Below, piece by piece: positions 22,763 to 34,293 of a stretch of 64,000 bases of DNA. The first letter of the stretch is position 1. Each line of letters opens with the position of its first letter. The notes beneath the pieces are model-generated. The model did no database searches and was not told the origin of the DNA. It was given only the letters and a program-made list of their open reading frames with translations. Both the position numbers and the translations under genes were made by a program. Origin of the DNA: Neostapfia colusana (lineage: Eukaryota > Streptophyta > Magnoliopsida > Poales > Poaceae); NCBI GenBank assembly GCA_030760725.1, contig JASWHV010000017.1, positions 5,496,959 to 5,560,958 of the forward strand, in the 5' to 3' direction.

Positions 22763-22801
22763 ATTACCATTTTAATCCCAGGGGATTAAACTGGTAATGG
22801 T
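22763..22801. repeat. Short imperfect hairpin
   Basis: ATTACCATTTTAATCCC is followed almost at once by GGGATTAAACTGGTAATGG, an inverted repeat with about one mismatch in 17. It lies roughly 370 bp upstream of the MA3 gene's ATG and may be a MITE remnant. Confidence 0.6.
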
Positions 22802-22860
22802 AATTAGGGAACGACGATAAATAATCAACTGTCAGAGCGTGGGGGAGGAGAGCAGGCCGC

Positions 22861-22876
22861 CGAGATAAATAAAACG
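22861..22876 (+). promoter_or_regulatory. TATA-like element of the MA3-domain gene
   Basis: GATAAATAAAA about 265 bp upstream of the start codon, followed by C-rich leader sequence. A 5'-UTR intron of about 120 bp (donor near 22987, acceptor CAG at 23106-23108) is possible; both points are inference. Confidence 0.4.
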
Positions 22877-23131
22877 AGGGAACGCCTGCGCCCCCTGCAC
22901 CCCCCCCTCGCTCGCGCTCGCCGGCGTCGCCTGTGAGATCTCCCGCCTGTCGCCTTCGCCACCCGGCCGACTCCGATCTCCACAGGTACCACCGCCGTCC
23001 CCTCCTCGCGAACCGTCGCGGGCTCGCACCACTCGGCTTTGATTTCGCTCGATTCGGTGGTGATCTGATTCCGGCACCGGGTGTGCCGGGTTGCATGTTT
23101 GCGTGCAGGGCGAGCGGAGGAGGCAGAGGAG

Positions 23132-26100
23132 ATGGCGGCGGATGAGGGGGCGATGTCGCCAACGAGGATGCTGGCGGAGGGGCACTTGCGGGTGGCCACC
23201 GGCGGGGGCGCGCCGGCGGACGGAGGGATCGCCGTCCGACACCTCCCGCATCACCACCCTGCAAAGAAAGGTGACAGCTTTTTCCATCTTCGTGTTATCT
23301 CTAGGCTGTCTAATCAGCTCTGAACCATCGAATTGTGTCGTGAGACGCTGTTGTCGTGAAAGGGCTAGGCTCGTAGCGAAGGAATTGTGGCTTGGGAACT
23401 GACGACGCTGGTTTAAACTTTTTTACTCTGCAAAGAGGGATAGGGATAGGGGTTAGGATCTGTTGGTCTTAGGGTTTCCTGTTGGAATGCATGCTCGACC
23501 AAATCGAGTATGGTGGTGTGTTTGATGTGGGTGAGGTGCCTGAGGTTATCTCAGTGCGTGATGCCGCATGCTAGACTTGGATTGTATTTGTGCTGTTTGA
23601 TCTTGTTGTTTTAGTGTTTTCGTTTGAGTGGCGGGAAAAGGATTTCCGTTTGTTTCCGTCGGTTTTATGTCATTAGTGCTTCTGTTTCTTCTTAATGTTT
23701 TCATTCGATTGGCGGGAAAAGGATTGCCGTTTGATTACTTTGATTTCATATTCTTAGTGGTTCCGTTTGAGTGGCGGAAAAAGGATTGACGTTTGATTCC
23801 TTCAGTCTCATGTCTTTACTCCTTCGGTTTCATATTCTCGTGTTTTCGTTTGAGTGGCGGGAAAAGGAGTGTCGTTTGATTCCTTCGGTTTCATGCCGTT
23901 AGTCCTTTGGCTTCTTCTTAGCGTTTTCGTATGGGTGGCAGGAAAAGGATTGTGTTTGATTCCTTCGATTTCATGTCATTAGTCAGTCGGTTTCATATTG
24001 TTAGCACTCGTGTGTGGTATGTTAGTGACGGTTTCTGGTAGATCTAGGTTGTCCTGTTCTTGTCCGACATGATGAAAACCTTAAATGGACCAAGCAAGTA
24101 AATACACAGCGGTGCATTTTTTATTTTTTTGGAGTTACTAGTCCCTGCTTCCTTTTTAGTTCGTGCAATCTGTCATGTGTTTTGGGTGCTGGACAGTTTG
24201 ACATGATTACTGTTATGTATGTCATGATTGCTTGCTATATCTGCCTGCCTGTCTTGTAGTAGCTTAAGCTCAATCTTGAATCCAGTAAGCCGCCAAAAGC
24301 TGTCGTAATACTTGGTAACGGTTTCTGTTAATTGTTAGCTTTCTTCCTTTTGACTAAAGCTATTTTTATTGGAAGCTATATCCTGCTTCTTGCTAGACCA
24401 TGCATTTAGTAACGCGTTTGTCGGTTTTGCATTTATAGACATGTTGATGCAAACAGTGCCCTTCTGTTCCATATGTGTTGGTATTTATAGCCATGTGTTT
24501 GTTGGTGCTTACGTGTGAGCAGAAAACTGTCATGGGTAGGGGTGTTTCCCGTTTTCCCATAAAAGATTATATTTTAAATGAAATAGAAATGATATGCTCT
24601 CCTGAAATTTGTAGGCAATATGTTTCTGTTTATAATGAATGTGTACTTTTAGGTACCAGGCCATGTCCATTCTCTCTGTCAATTCCAATATCTTTTGACA
24701 TTGTTATTTGTAGTGATAACATGTGTTCGTTACATGTTCATGATATTGGATGAGAAGGGGGGCCTTGGCGCAGCGGTAAAGCTGTTGCCTTGTGACCATG
24801 AGGTCACGTGTTCGAGTCCTGGAAACAGCCTCTTGCAGAAATGCGGGGAAAGGCTGCGTACAAAAGACCCAAGTGGGTCGGACCCTTCCCTGGACCCTGC
24901 GCAAGCGGGAGCTACATGCACCGGGCTGCCCTTTCTTTTTTTTTATGTTCATGATATTGGATGACTGGAATTCCTTTTGCAATATGAACTGTGAACATAT
25001 CAATTGGTAACCACTTATTATTTTGCAGTATGAAGGCAAAAAAACAACTTTTTTCTAGACAGAAAACAACCTTCTTTCGTTATTACATTCTGTTCCGGAC
25101 AAAACAAAACCTTGTTGTTTACAAGGTGTAGCTTTATATTGAAGTGACAGTGATTAACTGTTGTCAGTATTTCATGCTATGATGTTTTATGTGGTTTTAC
25201 AATACAAAAATGATAATAAAGATGTTAATATCAATTCATGATCATGCATAGTTACATCTTTTGTGTTTTTAAGGAAACTACATCGTAAATTTCTTATTTT
25301 CAATTTTTTGTTGGTTGGTAGTGCATGCTGATGCTGTACTAACTTTGTGGCTACTTCTTTCAGATGGTGTTAGTGGGAAAACAGAGCAAGGCAACCCTCA
25401 AGATGCAGTTTCCATGCCATCTCAAGAGTTGAACAAGCTAGTTAATGGGAACCGCAAGGTTTGATCTGGCTGTTCCATTTGATACTGCTTGCATTTTTTG
25501 CCTTATATGGTTCACTAATCTGACTATGCTCTCTGTTTCTGCAAATGCAGGTTCCTGTTACATTAGATGACTATAAAAAGCTTGTAATTCCAGTAGTTGA
25601 GGAGTATTTCAGTACAGGAGATGTTGAATTGGCAGCTTCTGAGCTCAGAGGTCTTGGATCTGATCAGTTTCAGCATTACTTTGTCAAGAAACTCATATCT
25701 ATGGCAATGGACCGCCATGACAAAGAAAAAGAAATGGCTGCAGTTCTGTTATCTGCATTGTATGCTGATCTACTGAGCTCCCATATGATAAATGAAGGTT
25801 TCATGGTGGTTCTCGAATCAACAGAAGATCTTACTGTTGATATACCGGATGCTGTTGATGTCTTGGCTGTTTTTGTTGCACGTGCTGTTGTTGATGAAAT
25901 CTTGCCCCCTATTTTCATCATTCGAGCCAGAGCACTGCTTCCAGAATTTTCTAAGGGTATTGAAGTTCTGCAAGTTGCTGAAAAGAGCTACTTGTCAGTT
26001 CCCCACCACGCTGAGCTAGTCGAACGCAAGTGGGGTGGGAGCACTCACTTCACTGTGGAAGAAGTGAAAGTGAGGATCCAGGATATTCTGAGAGAGTATA

Positions 26101-27311
26101 TTGGAAGTGGAGACATTGATGAAGCTTTCAGGTGCATAAGGGAGCTGAGTCTTCCATTCTTCCATCATGAGGTTGTGAAACGTGCTATCACCTTAGGCAT
26201 GGAGAACAGGTCCTCGCAACCATTAATCCTAAAGCTGTTGAAGGAGGCTACTGCAGGCTGCTTGATCAGTTCTAATCAAATGTCCAAGGGGTTTTCTCGA
26301 CTGGCTGAGAGCATTGATGACCTGAGCCTTGATATTCCTTCTGCTAAAACTCTCCTTGACGAGCTGGTTTCAACAGCCATATCTGAAGGCTGGCTTGATG
26401 TTTCTTTTAGTAAATCTGCTACCCCTGGGCAACAGATGGGACATGCAAGTGAGAAGATAAAGTGTTTTAAAATAGAGTCTGGGCACATAATTCAGGAGTA
26501 CTTTCTCTCAGATGACATCCCAGAACTCATTCGAAGCCTTGAAGAGCTTTCTGTCCCAGAGTATAATCCCATTTTCCTGAAAAAGCTCATCACGCTTGCT
26601 ATGGACAGAAAGAACAGGGAGAAGGAGATGGCCTCTGTACTGCTTTCTTCACTCAGCTTGGAGCTGTTTTCCACTGATGATATCATGAAGGGCTTCATAA
26701 TGCTGCTGCAGTCTGCGGAAGACACTGCTCTGGACATTGTGGATGCTCCCAGTGAGCTTGCCCTCTTCCTGGCTAGGGCGGTGATCGATGAAGTCTTGAT
26801 TCCACTGAATTTGGATGAGATCAGCAGCAAGCTTCGCCCAAACAGCAGCGGCAGCCAAACTGTCCATATGGCCCGTGCGCTGCTGTCAGCTCGACATTCT
26901 GGTGAGAGGATACTGCGGTGCTGGGGTGGGGGCACTGGTTGGGCGGTGGAAGATGCGAAGGACAAGATCTCTAAGCTTCTGGAAGAATACAATACTGGTG
27001 GTGACTTGGGTGAAGCCTGCCGCTGCATCCGTGACCTTGGAATGCCCTTCTTCAACCATGAGGTGGTAAAGAAAGCGCTGGTCATGGCAATGGAGAAGCA
27101 GAGTGATGCTAGCATCCTGGCTCTGCTGCAGGAATGCTTTGGCGAGGGGCTGATAACCATCAACCAGATGACCAAAGGCTTTGCTCGCGTCAAAGAGGGA
27201 CTCGATGACCTGGTCCTCGACATCCCCAACGCACAAGAGAAGTTTGGAGCGTACGTGGAGCTCGCGACTGGCCGTGGCTGGCTGCTGCCAACCTTCACCG
27301 CCGCCACCTGA
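23132..27311 (+). CDS. MA3-domain translation regulatory factor (PDCD4/MRF family), 664 aa
   Basis: Three coding exons, 23132-23270, 25364-25458 and 25551-27311, join in frame (1,995 nt). The short exon 1 gives MAADEGAMSPTRMLAEGHLRV and a His-rich tail; exon 2 is polar. Exon 3 holds four MA3 domains at about 82-200, 244-361, 382-498 and 543-660. Odd domains share the FVKKLI/FLKKLI...MAMDR-type helix and even domains share LPFFHHEVVKRA / MPFFNHEVVKKA. Four MA3 repeats are diagnostic of the plant MRF family, related to animal PDCD4 (which has two). These proteins bind eIF4A and the ribosome and, in Arabidopsis, are targets of TOR-S6K signalling in energy stress. The protein is expected in the cytosol. 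Length and domain count are typical, with no breaks. Intron 1 (2,093 bp) carries an E2F-like repeat array and a SINE. Confidence 0.93.
23615..24010 (+). repeat. Degenerate tandem repeat with E2F-like sites in MA3 gene intron 1
   Basis: Five units of about 70-85 bp each contain CGTTTGAGTGGCGGGAAAAGG-like sequence, then TTGATTCCTTCGGTTTCAT and a TTAGT tail. GGCGGGAAAA or one-base variants occur at 23630-23639, 23711-23720, 23773-23782 (GGCGGAAAAA), 23856-23865 and 23937-23946 (GGCAGGAAAA). GGCGGGAAAA is the complement of TTTTCCCGCC, a consensus E2F/DP site. The array starts about 345 bp into the first intron. Confidence 0.8.
24758..24944 (+). mobile_element. Au-type tRNA-derived SINE in MA3 gene intron 1
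   Basis: The roughly 187-bp element begins GGGGGCCTTGGCGCAGCGGT and has RNA polymerase III A box (TGGCGCAGCGG) and B box (GTTCGAGTCC) sequences. It then has the SINE body and ends in a T-run, as the Au SINE family of grasses does. A 20-bp direct repeat flanks it (24734-24753 and 24945-24964), the mark of LINE-assisted insertion. It sits in the sense orientation of the host gene. It is not a functional tRNA gene: no acceptor-stem partner or anticodon arm follows. Confidence 0.92.
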
Positions 27312-27517
27312 GCTTCTTTAGCCCTAGCCGGCGAAACTTGATGAGGGTCCCCGATGTGTACATCTGCACCCCCATGCTGTCATTACCACCATACCCGAAG
27401 TTTTCCTAGATCACCAGAAGCCGTTATGTTACTGTATACCGGGGGGATTTGTAGGATGGCTGTGTTATTGCGTGTTGAGATGGTGTTCTATTGGTGGGTG
27501 GTGTGACTTATTGAATG

Positions 27518-27523
27518 AATAAA
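27518..27523 (+). terminator. AATAAA poly(A) signal of the MA3 gene
   Basis: AATAAA about 207 bp after the stop codon, in a T/G-rich 3' UTR; a plausible near-upstream polyadenylation element. Confidence 0.55.
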
Positions 27524-27545
27524 AACATTTCGTTTCAGATCATGG

Positions 27546-28015
27546 GATACCGTAACTAGTTCAATTTGGTAATTACCTGCGTCCTGCGCCTAGCGCGGTG
27601 CTGCGGAAGCACTGTTCGTATCTGTGCAAGCTTGCGCCTGTTGGTGGAGCTGTCAAAGACGCTGGCATGCATGATGCATCAACTTGCCCTCGATTTCGTT
27701 GGAGTCGGCACCGTTTGGATAAACCTTTGCGGGTGATGTGTTCGTGTACGATTCTTTTTCTAAATCGTAATTGCACCGGACTTGTATTTAAACACAGATT
27801 CAACCAGAGACATCCCCCGACTTTGCAAACCTAGTGCGAGTGGATTTTTTCTTCTTGATTTTTTCCAAAAAAAAAGAGATCGAGAGGATCTGGGCCAACA
27901 AACCTGATCAGCGAGCCGTGTAACCAGAGGAGATCTCGAACAGTTGTGCCTCCGCATGCCGCGGGGAATCCGGAAGAGGCCGACGAGGACTACTTGCCGG
28001 CACGGCGGCTACACG
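27546..28015. other. Gap between MA3 and RCC1 genes
   Basis: Short frames only. An A-run lies near 27867. The right end is the presumed promoter of the RCC1-repeat gene. Confidence 0.4.
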
Positions 28016-28023
28016 TATATATA
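28016..28023 (+). promoter_or_regulatory. TATA box of the RCC1-repeat gene (probable)
   Basis: TATATATA in a short GC-rich context, followed by C/T-rich leader sequence; transcription would start near 28050. It fits a spliced 5' leader, described separately. Confidence 0.5.
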
Positions 28024-28074
28024 GATAAATCTCCTCCCCTCTCCAACTTCCTGGTGGAACCAATAGAACCATCG

Positions 28075-28102
28075 CCCCCCCCCCCCCCCCCCCCCCCCCC
28101 CC
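28075..28102 (+). repeat. 28-base poly-C tract
   Basis: Uninterrupted run of 28 C on the + strand (G28 on the - strand) about 60 bp after the TATA box, so probably in the 5' leader or core promoter of the RCC1-repeat gene. The exact length may be limited by sequencing. Confidence 0.9.
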
Positions 28103-28238
28103 GAATCCCAAGTTCCTCAGCGTTGCCATATATGGTCAGCCTGACCTGCAGGTAGATTGCTCCCTGCCCCCGTGCGATCGGACTGCGCTTGCAAGAACTC
28201 TGTGCGATCACGCCATCCTGGGCACTCGAATGTCCTCG

Positions 28239-29059
28239 GTACCCATCTGCTTCTGTGTATTGGTTGTTGTGTGGGGTTTACCGGGATCTTTTCCGGGTGG
28301 GGGTTTGTGGAATCGACTGGTTTTATATTAGGGAACACGAATTAATACGTGGGGTCTGGTTAGTTCATCGTTTTGATCTAATTTATGCACGGAAAGAAGA
28401 GTTTGTCCTTGGTTTATCGAGTCATCCAACGGACGGTGCTTGGATTTTGGGAGATTTTTGGATCCTGGGTGAGATCCTAGCGATTCGAACTTTGATCGGG
28501 CTGTTCACGTGTGGCTTATATTACGTGCTCGTGGATAAGTATTTATAAAAAAATCATTAATTCTTTCGATTCACTGATCTTGATAATCCTTTGAGCTGAG
28601 TGGTACAAAGTTGCCGCGATGCTTGATTGCTCCTTTTATTTCTTCCTAGATGTGTATACTTAAGTGTTTCAGGAGCTCTCTTAAAGTCTCTAGATGATTT
28701 CCGAGGGTCTTCATCTTGCATGACTTACCTCTCTCAGTCATGGTCTTGTAGTTTGCCTGCGGCCAGTTTCAGCTTCAGAATTTTTTTTATGATTCCACCT
28801 CATTAACCTGATTAATTTCTTTCCCCTAAAGTTTAACAGTCTCTGGTTTCTATCCTTGCAAACTGTAGTGCATGTGACTAGCCAGTCTGAAATCCATGAG
28901 TTTATAAAATACGAGTCGTGGCACTGATTGATTTCTATAGAGAAGCTAGTGCATTTGACTTGTACGTCTGAAATCCATGAGTATCGATGGTGCATTGCTA
29001 AGATGTCCGTCCGTAGTTTGTGAGTCGGTTCTTTCTCGTTATTTTTTTCTTTTCTTCAG
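28239..29059 (+). other. Probable 5'-UTR intron of the RCC1-repeat gene
   Basis: A GGTACC donor-like site at 28239 and a long pyrimidine tract ending TTCTTCAG at 29059 bracket 821 bp of T-rich sequence without a usable ORF, just upstream of the ATG at 29124. Long leader introns are common in grasses. No transcript evidence. Confidence 0.45.
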
Positions 29060-29123
29060 CAGCTCTATTCTCTCCCACTTTGAGCTGAAGAAGGGCACTG
29101 CAGGTTGAAGCAGTACGTGCCCA

Positions 29124-31154
29124 ATGGGTGCCAAAAAGAGCAAAGTCGCCGCGGTTACAGAGTTCCACAAAACTTTGCACGGGGCCGTCTCGCACTCTCC
29201 TCCACCCGAAGCAGCAACGGATCGCTGCTCACAAAGCCGTTGCTCTGGAGATGAAGCCAAAGCCATGGAGCAGGGCCCTCTCACTGCAAACCCTTCCATC
29301 CTCCTGAACGTGCTCTGCTACGGGCTGGACCCCAGAGATCTGGCTGCTTTGGAGGCAAGTTTGTAAAAAAAAAAACTCACCGACTAGTAGTGACACGTTT
29401 TCAGTATTTGAATCTTCCAATTGGTGATGAATACGACGAGATGGAATCTTGTTGCAGGCTACATGCAGATTCTTCAGGAACCCTGCGAACTTCCCCCCGG
29501 ATACGGCATCGTCCCTCCCAGAGCTGGCAGCTTACGACATGTGCCGTCAGAGGGCCGCGTTCAGGCGGATGAAGCACGAGGACATGGAGCTGTTGAAGAG
29601 GCGTTGCGGGGGCTCGTGGAAGCTCGTCCTCAGGTACGTGTTGGTCGGCGAGAAGAATTACCGTCGCGAGAAGCCTCAGGTGGTTGCTGGATCAGGCCAC
29701 AGCATTGCTGTCACGGCGAAGGGGGATGTGTACTCGTTCGGTGAGAATGGACTGGGGCAGCTTGGCCTTGGGCATACAGAGGACCAGTTCACACCGTGTC
29801 TTATCAGGTAGGAGGACGACGTGATAGATTTCGTTGTTTCTGAACACTAGCAGCAAATGTCACAGACCATCTCGTTCCTGTGTAGGTCTCTGCAAGGCAT
29901 CAGGATCACGCAAGCCGCGGTCGGCGCGAGGCGGACGATGCTCGTGAGCGACACGGGAAGCGTCTACGCGTTTGGACACGACACCCTGGGGTGGGAGGAC
30001 ACCACGGGGAGCGCCGCCATTAGCCGCAGCAGCAGCAGCCCTAAGCTGATGGAGTCGCTGGACGGCGTGTTCGTGGTCCAAGCGTCCGTCGGAGGCTTGT
30101 TCACTGCGGTTCTGTCTAGGACGGGCCATGTCTACACCTTCTCTTGGGGGCGCAACGAGAAGAGGCTTGGCCATGACACGGACCCTCTTGACGTCGAGCC
30201 TCGTCACCTCCCTGGACCGTACGGGGATGCTCCCGTCGCGCAGATCTCCGCTGGCAACTGCTACCTCCTTATGTTGGTCTACAAGCCGACTGGAATGTCG
30301 GTGCTGTTCGTTCGTGCCCGGTGTTTCTCTTGCTTGTTCCTGGCCCAATGTGTATGCTAATTACCGGGGTTTTTTTTCCTCGTGGAACAACAGGTCGGTC
30401 TACTCCGTAGGATGCGGCCAAGGAGGCAAGCTTGGGCACGGAAACATGGAAAGCGAGGGGATCCCGAAGCTGATCGAACACTTCGAGGCGCCGGACACGA
30501 GGCCGCTGTCGATCTCGGCAGGCGCGTTCCACGCCGCCGTCCTGGGCCGCGACGGCCGCGTGTTCACCTGGGGGTGGTGCGACCGCGGCTGCCTGGGCTA
30601 CGACGCCGACAACGGAGGAGATGGGTGCGCCGCCTCCCCCCGGGCGGTGGAGGGATCGTTGCGCGGCGTCAAGGCCGTGCACGTCTCGGCCGGCCGGTAC
30701 ACCACATTCGCCCTCGCCGACAACGGCGACGTCCACGCCTTCGGATGGGCGATGTCCTATAATCTGGGCTTTCAGGTTTGGCCGGCCACTTCCTTCCCCA
30801 AGCTGTTAGGCTTTTGGTTTAATTTGGCATGTACGAATTGCCGAGTTTGCCGGCTTCATATCTCTCCTGTTCCTTTTTTCTTTTCTCAAGGCTGACGCGC
30901 AAGATGTTCACACTCCCAAGCTGGCCACTCCACTTGCTGCGCCCGGTGAAAAGGTTGTGCAGATCAGCGCGACGCACAGTTACGACTGGCACAACCAAGG
31001 TACGGTCTACGCTCACACGATCGTCCTCACGGAATCTGGTAAGCTGTACTCCGTTGGAGGAGGCGCTAAGGGCCAGCTCGGCCTCGGAGTCAAGCTCGCC
31101 GAGGGGCAAGAAGCGGTGGCTTTCCCATGCCGGGTCGCCGTCGACCTCGTCTAA
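29124..31154 (+). CDS. RCC1-repeat (UVR8-like fold) protein, 545 aa, five exons
   Basis: Coding exons are 29124-29354, 29458-29807, 29886-30296, 30394-30775 and 30891-31154 (1,638 nt in frame). The N-terminal part (about 50-150) has LLNVLCYGLDPRDLAALEATCRFFR-type sequence, an F-box-like helical segment typical of this plant subgroup. It is followed by RCC1 repeats with the signatures GHSIAVTAKGDVYSFGENGLGQLGLG, RTMLVSDTGSVYAFG, FTAVLSRTGHVYTFSWG, VYSVGCGQGGKLGHG, FHAAVLGRDGRVFTWGW and KLYSVGGGAKGQLGLG, about seven blades. RCC1 propellers act as exchange factors or protein-binding platforms; this subgroup's partner is unknown to me. Intron 1 has a GC donor (GAG|GCAAGT), and intron 3 needs a weak donor (AT|GTCGGT) to keep VYSVG in frame. 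Exon 3 is an alternative end if that site is wrong. Confidence 0.9.
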
Positions 31155-31315
31155 GCTTCTCCGACACCAGCCTCCGACAGTCTCCCGTGGTACTTACTAC
31201 TACACTGGCTGTGGGGACTCTACTACGAGGTGCCTTTTGGAATGATTTGTAGAAATCTTAAATGTTTAGGAAGGTTTACTTAGTTTGAGTCTGGACTACA
31301 GGTACGTTTTGTAGC

Positions 31316-31339
31316 CTCTCTCTCTCTCTCTCTCTCTCT
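31316..31339 (+). repeat. (CT)12 microsatellite
   Basis: Twelve CT units in the presumed 3' UTR of the RCC1-repeat gene. Confidence 0.9.
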
Positions 31340-32353
31340 TGCACAGAGGACAGATGACTGGCTCTATTTGGAATTTGGATTGCAATGCCAATTGTTCAAT
31401 CAAGGCAGTCTCGTAGGATTCACAAAGATGTAGCAGTCGTACATGCTAAATAGCCAACCGCTGACTGACATTGACCATGTACATGCTGCTCCCGCAGTCG
31501 CACTCGATGACTTGACTCCACACACGCGTCCTAGTTGAGTTAGATGACGCAGACAGTGTTACTGCTTCAGATCAGTAAACATCACCAGCAAGCTAGCACG
31601 ATCAAGCACGGCACCGGGCTGTACAACTGCCTACTAGTACTACATTGTTCCTCACATAAAAGAACCTGAAACGGTCTACCTAAATCTCTAATCAAATCTG
31701 CACGTTCATAGACAAAAGCAAAAACGAATTCAATGCTGGGCATTGCCATTCCACACACAAAAAATGGAAAAAAAGGTCAGATAGTAACAAGCAGTCGATT
31801 GTAATGTGCCTGTATTAGATGGATTGTTTAGGCTCTTTCCAGCAGAGCATATTCGAACCAAACCGTGAATTCTTGCTCCATCGATGTGTTTGATGTCAAA
31901 GTACTCCGAGAGAGATTACTTGACTTGGCCGATCTGGTTTGTCCATCCCTCCGCTCTTATTTGGGTAATAATAAATGGAGTGAATTGAAGTGGAATGGAG
32001 TGAAAAATAAACTATTTTTTACTTCAATCTCTCTCAATCTACTTGGAATCAAAAGTATTTAAATGTATCAAACAAACAAAACCGTAGACAGCTTGTCCAT
32101 CTTGGGTTCCCTACCTGATCCCTTGCCGCTTCGACTAATTAATCTCTTTACAATCCGGTGCTTTTGATCAACTCGGCGCTCTCGGAGGACACAAAAGCAA
32201 GGTGCCGCGCTGCGCCTCGCATGTCGCGGCGGGATATGAATCCTTGCACGAGCCACAGGGAGGATGCTGCGGTAGCAAAGCCACTCCGCGCTTGGAGTTT
32301 CCTTCTCCACCGAGAGAGGAAAGAAAAAGAAGGCCTCTTCATTAATCTGTAAC
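31340..32353. other. Intergenic, no gene recognised
   Basis: Unique-looking sequence up to the LINE target site. No coding frame beyond chance length; a short GC-rich segment lies at 32190-32320. Confidence 0.4.
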
Positions 32354-32369
32354 AAATGTAAGTGCTCTC
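32354..32369. repeat. Probable LINE target duplication (left copy)
   Basis: The 16 bases AAATGTAAGTGCTCTC match AAATGTAAATGCTCTC at 55370-55385 with one mismatch. The pair brackets a segment that, once later insertions are subtracted, is about 6.5 kb, the size of a full plant L1. Confidence 0.65.
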
Positions 32370-34293
32370 ACGAGAGTGCACTTGGCCCCGACGGGCTGTC
32401 GTGAGCCTAGGGTTCCGTTACCTCTCCCGAGTCAATTCCATCAGCGCCGAGTAGATCGTGACGAGTGGCAAAGGGAGATGGATCAGGCCCATTTATCGCT
32501 CGGCTCAGGTATGGAATCGAACCCAGTGCTTCTCGACGGCGTAGATTTGATCCAAGAGGTGGAACGGAGAAACGAAGCTACGGGAAATCAGCTTCGGATA
32601 TCCGAACCAGGTCCGCGTGAGGATAAGGGAGCTGAGATCTCATCGGATTCTCCTCCTAACACCCGAACTGGGGCGCTCGGTGATTTGGTAGGGTTTTCAG
32701 TTCCTTCACCTCCTCCTTCCACAATCCACACACCTTCGCAGCGACGATTCTTCGATCACTTTTGATATTCAGGAATACAGCGTTCATACGCACAAGTAGT
32801 GCAGATTCGAGTGGCTCCTACAATCATGGTGGCAGGGAGAGGAGAAAAAGGTTGGGGGAGATGGGGTTTGGATGGCGGTTTCCGCGGAAGGGGATTCGCG
32901 AGAGGGCGTGGAAATCGCTCTTGGAATAGGAATCAGGTGTGGAGACCGAGCAATGGAAAGGAGAATGCCCCTGATTGAGATCGTCAGGAGGTAGATCTGA
33001 TTCCACAACAGGAGGTGAAGTCTCAAAGTGGTGGGGAGAAATCTAAGTGGGATCACAGACCGGAGATGCTCGAGTCATCCAAGCAGATCTCTGATGAAGA
33101 AGGGGATATCCAACTACAGAGCAAAGATAAAATTGAAAAAGGTGAGAGTTCTAACACGGCCCAAACTATTGATGAGATTGATTGTTTTCGTTGCGGTAGT
33201 ACAGATAACCGTATTCAAACTTGCCCTAGGAACAAATATTGTGCTAGATGCGGTCGATATGGTCATGAATCATTTCAGTGTTATTCTAAACCGTTACATG
33301 AGTATGTAGCTCCTTTATGTGTAACTCAGGTAGAAGGTCAAATTTTCTTTTACATTCCTTATTATCCATCTGACGTGAATGTTAAAGAAAGATCTACAAC
33401 GGTTGTGATTCGAGTAGTTTGTGGTAATGCTACTGCCAAGGAAATAGAATAGGCTTTTAAGGAAATTGTAGGAGCAAATATTTGGAGATGGGCTGCAAAG
33501 AAAATAGATGAAAATTGCTATACTATGAGATTTCCTTCCGCGAAAATGATTCAGGATTGGGGTCATTTTACTTTGGGATTAAGAGATACTAATGCCCAAA
33601 TTTCTATAAAACCTTGGTCACCTGTAGTGGGTAATAAAGGGGACTGCAGACAACATGGTTTAGGGTGAGAGGTGTTCCTTATGATAAAAGGAGTGTAAAA
33701 ACTGGCTTATGTCGGATCTTTAGTGGGAACTATACTGGATGTGGATGAAATTTCTCTTACTAAGATAGATTATGTAAGAATAAAAATTGCATGTAAGGAT
33801 ATAACTAGAGTACCGAATGTTATAGAGGGAGTTACCATTCCTTATGTGTATGATTTCTTCTTTGAAAGAGAAATTCAAGTAGAGGACCAATCCCATAAGA
33901 ATGTTGTGGTAGTGGTAAATGATAATGATAATATGCAATCTTCTGCTAAAAAGCTAAGAATGGATCAGAAAAAAGATATTGTTGGCAGCTCTAATCAGAT
34001 GAATCAGAGACCTGGATGGGGATCTGCTCCTGCAAAATTTAGAAGTTATGAGGAAAAAGTGATGGAGGAGGATATGATGATGGAAAAAGAAAAAAGGAAT
34101 TTAAATGGCAAAGACAAAGTTGATGATGAATCATCATTCATGGAGTCTGATAAAGATGATAAACTTGAAATCTCATGGGATGCTAATGAAGATGATCTGT
34201 TAGATGATGATTACAACATTAATGAAGTTGTTGTTCCAGAATCTGGTTCAATAACTTCAATTTTCAAATGTGGTGCAATTCAAACTAACATGC

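Noticed and set aside
24758..24835. tRNA gene (A and B boxes present)
   Set aside because: The boxes belong to an Au-type SINE with a T-tail and target repeats; no full cloverleaf can be drawn.
25676..27307. Antisense frames under the MA3 exon (for example 26492-27307)
   Set aside because: Shadow frames of a conserved coding exon.
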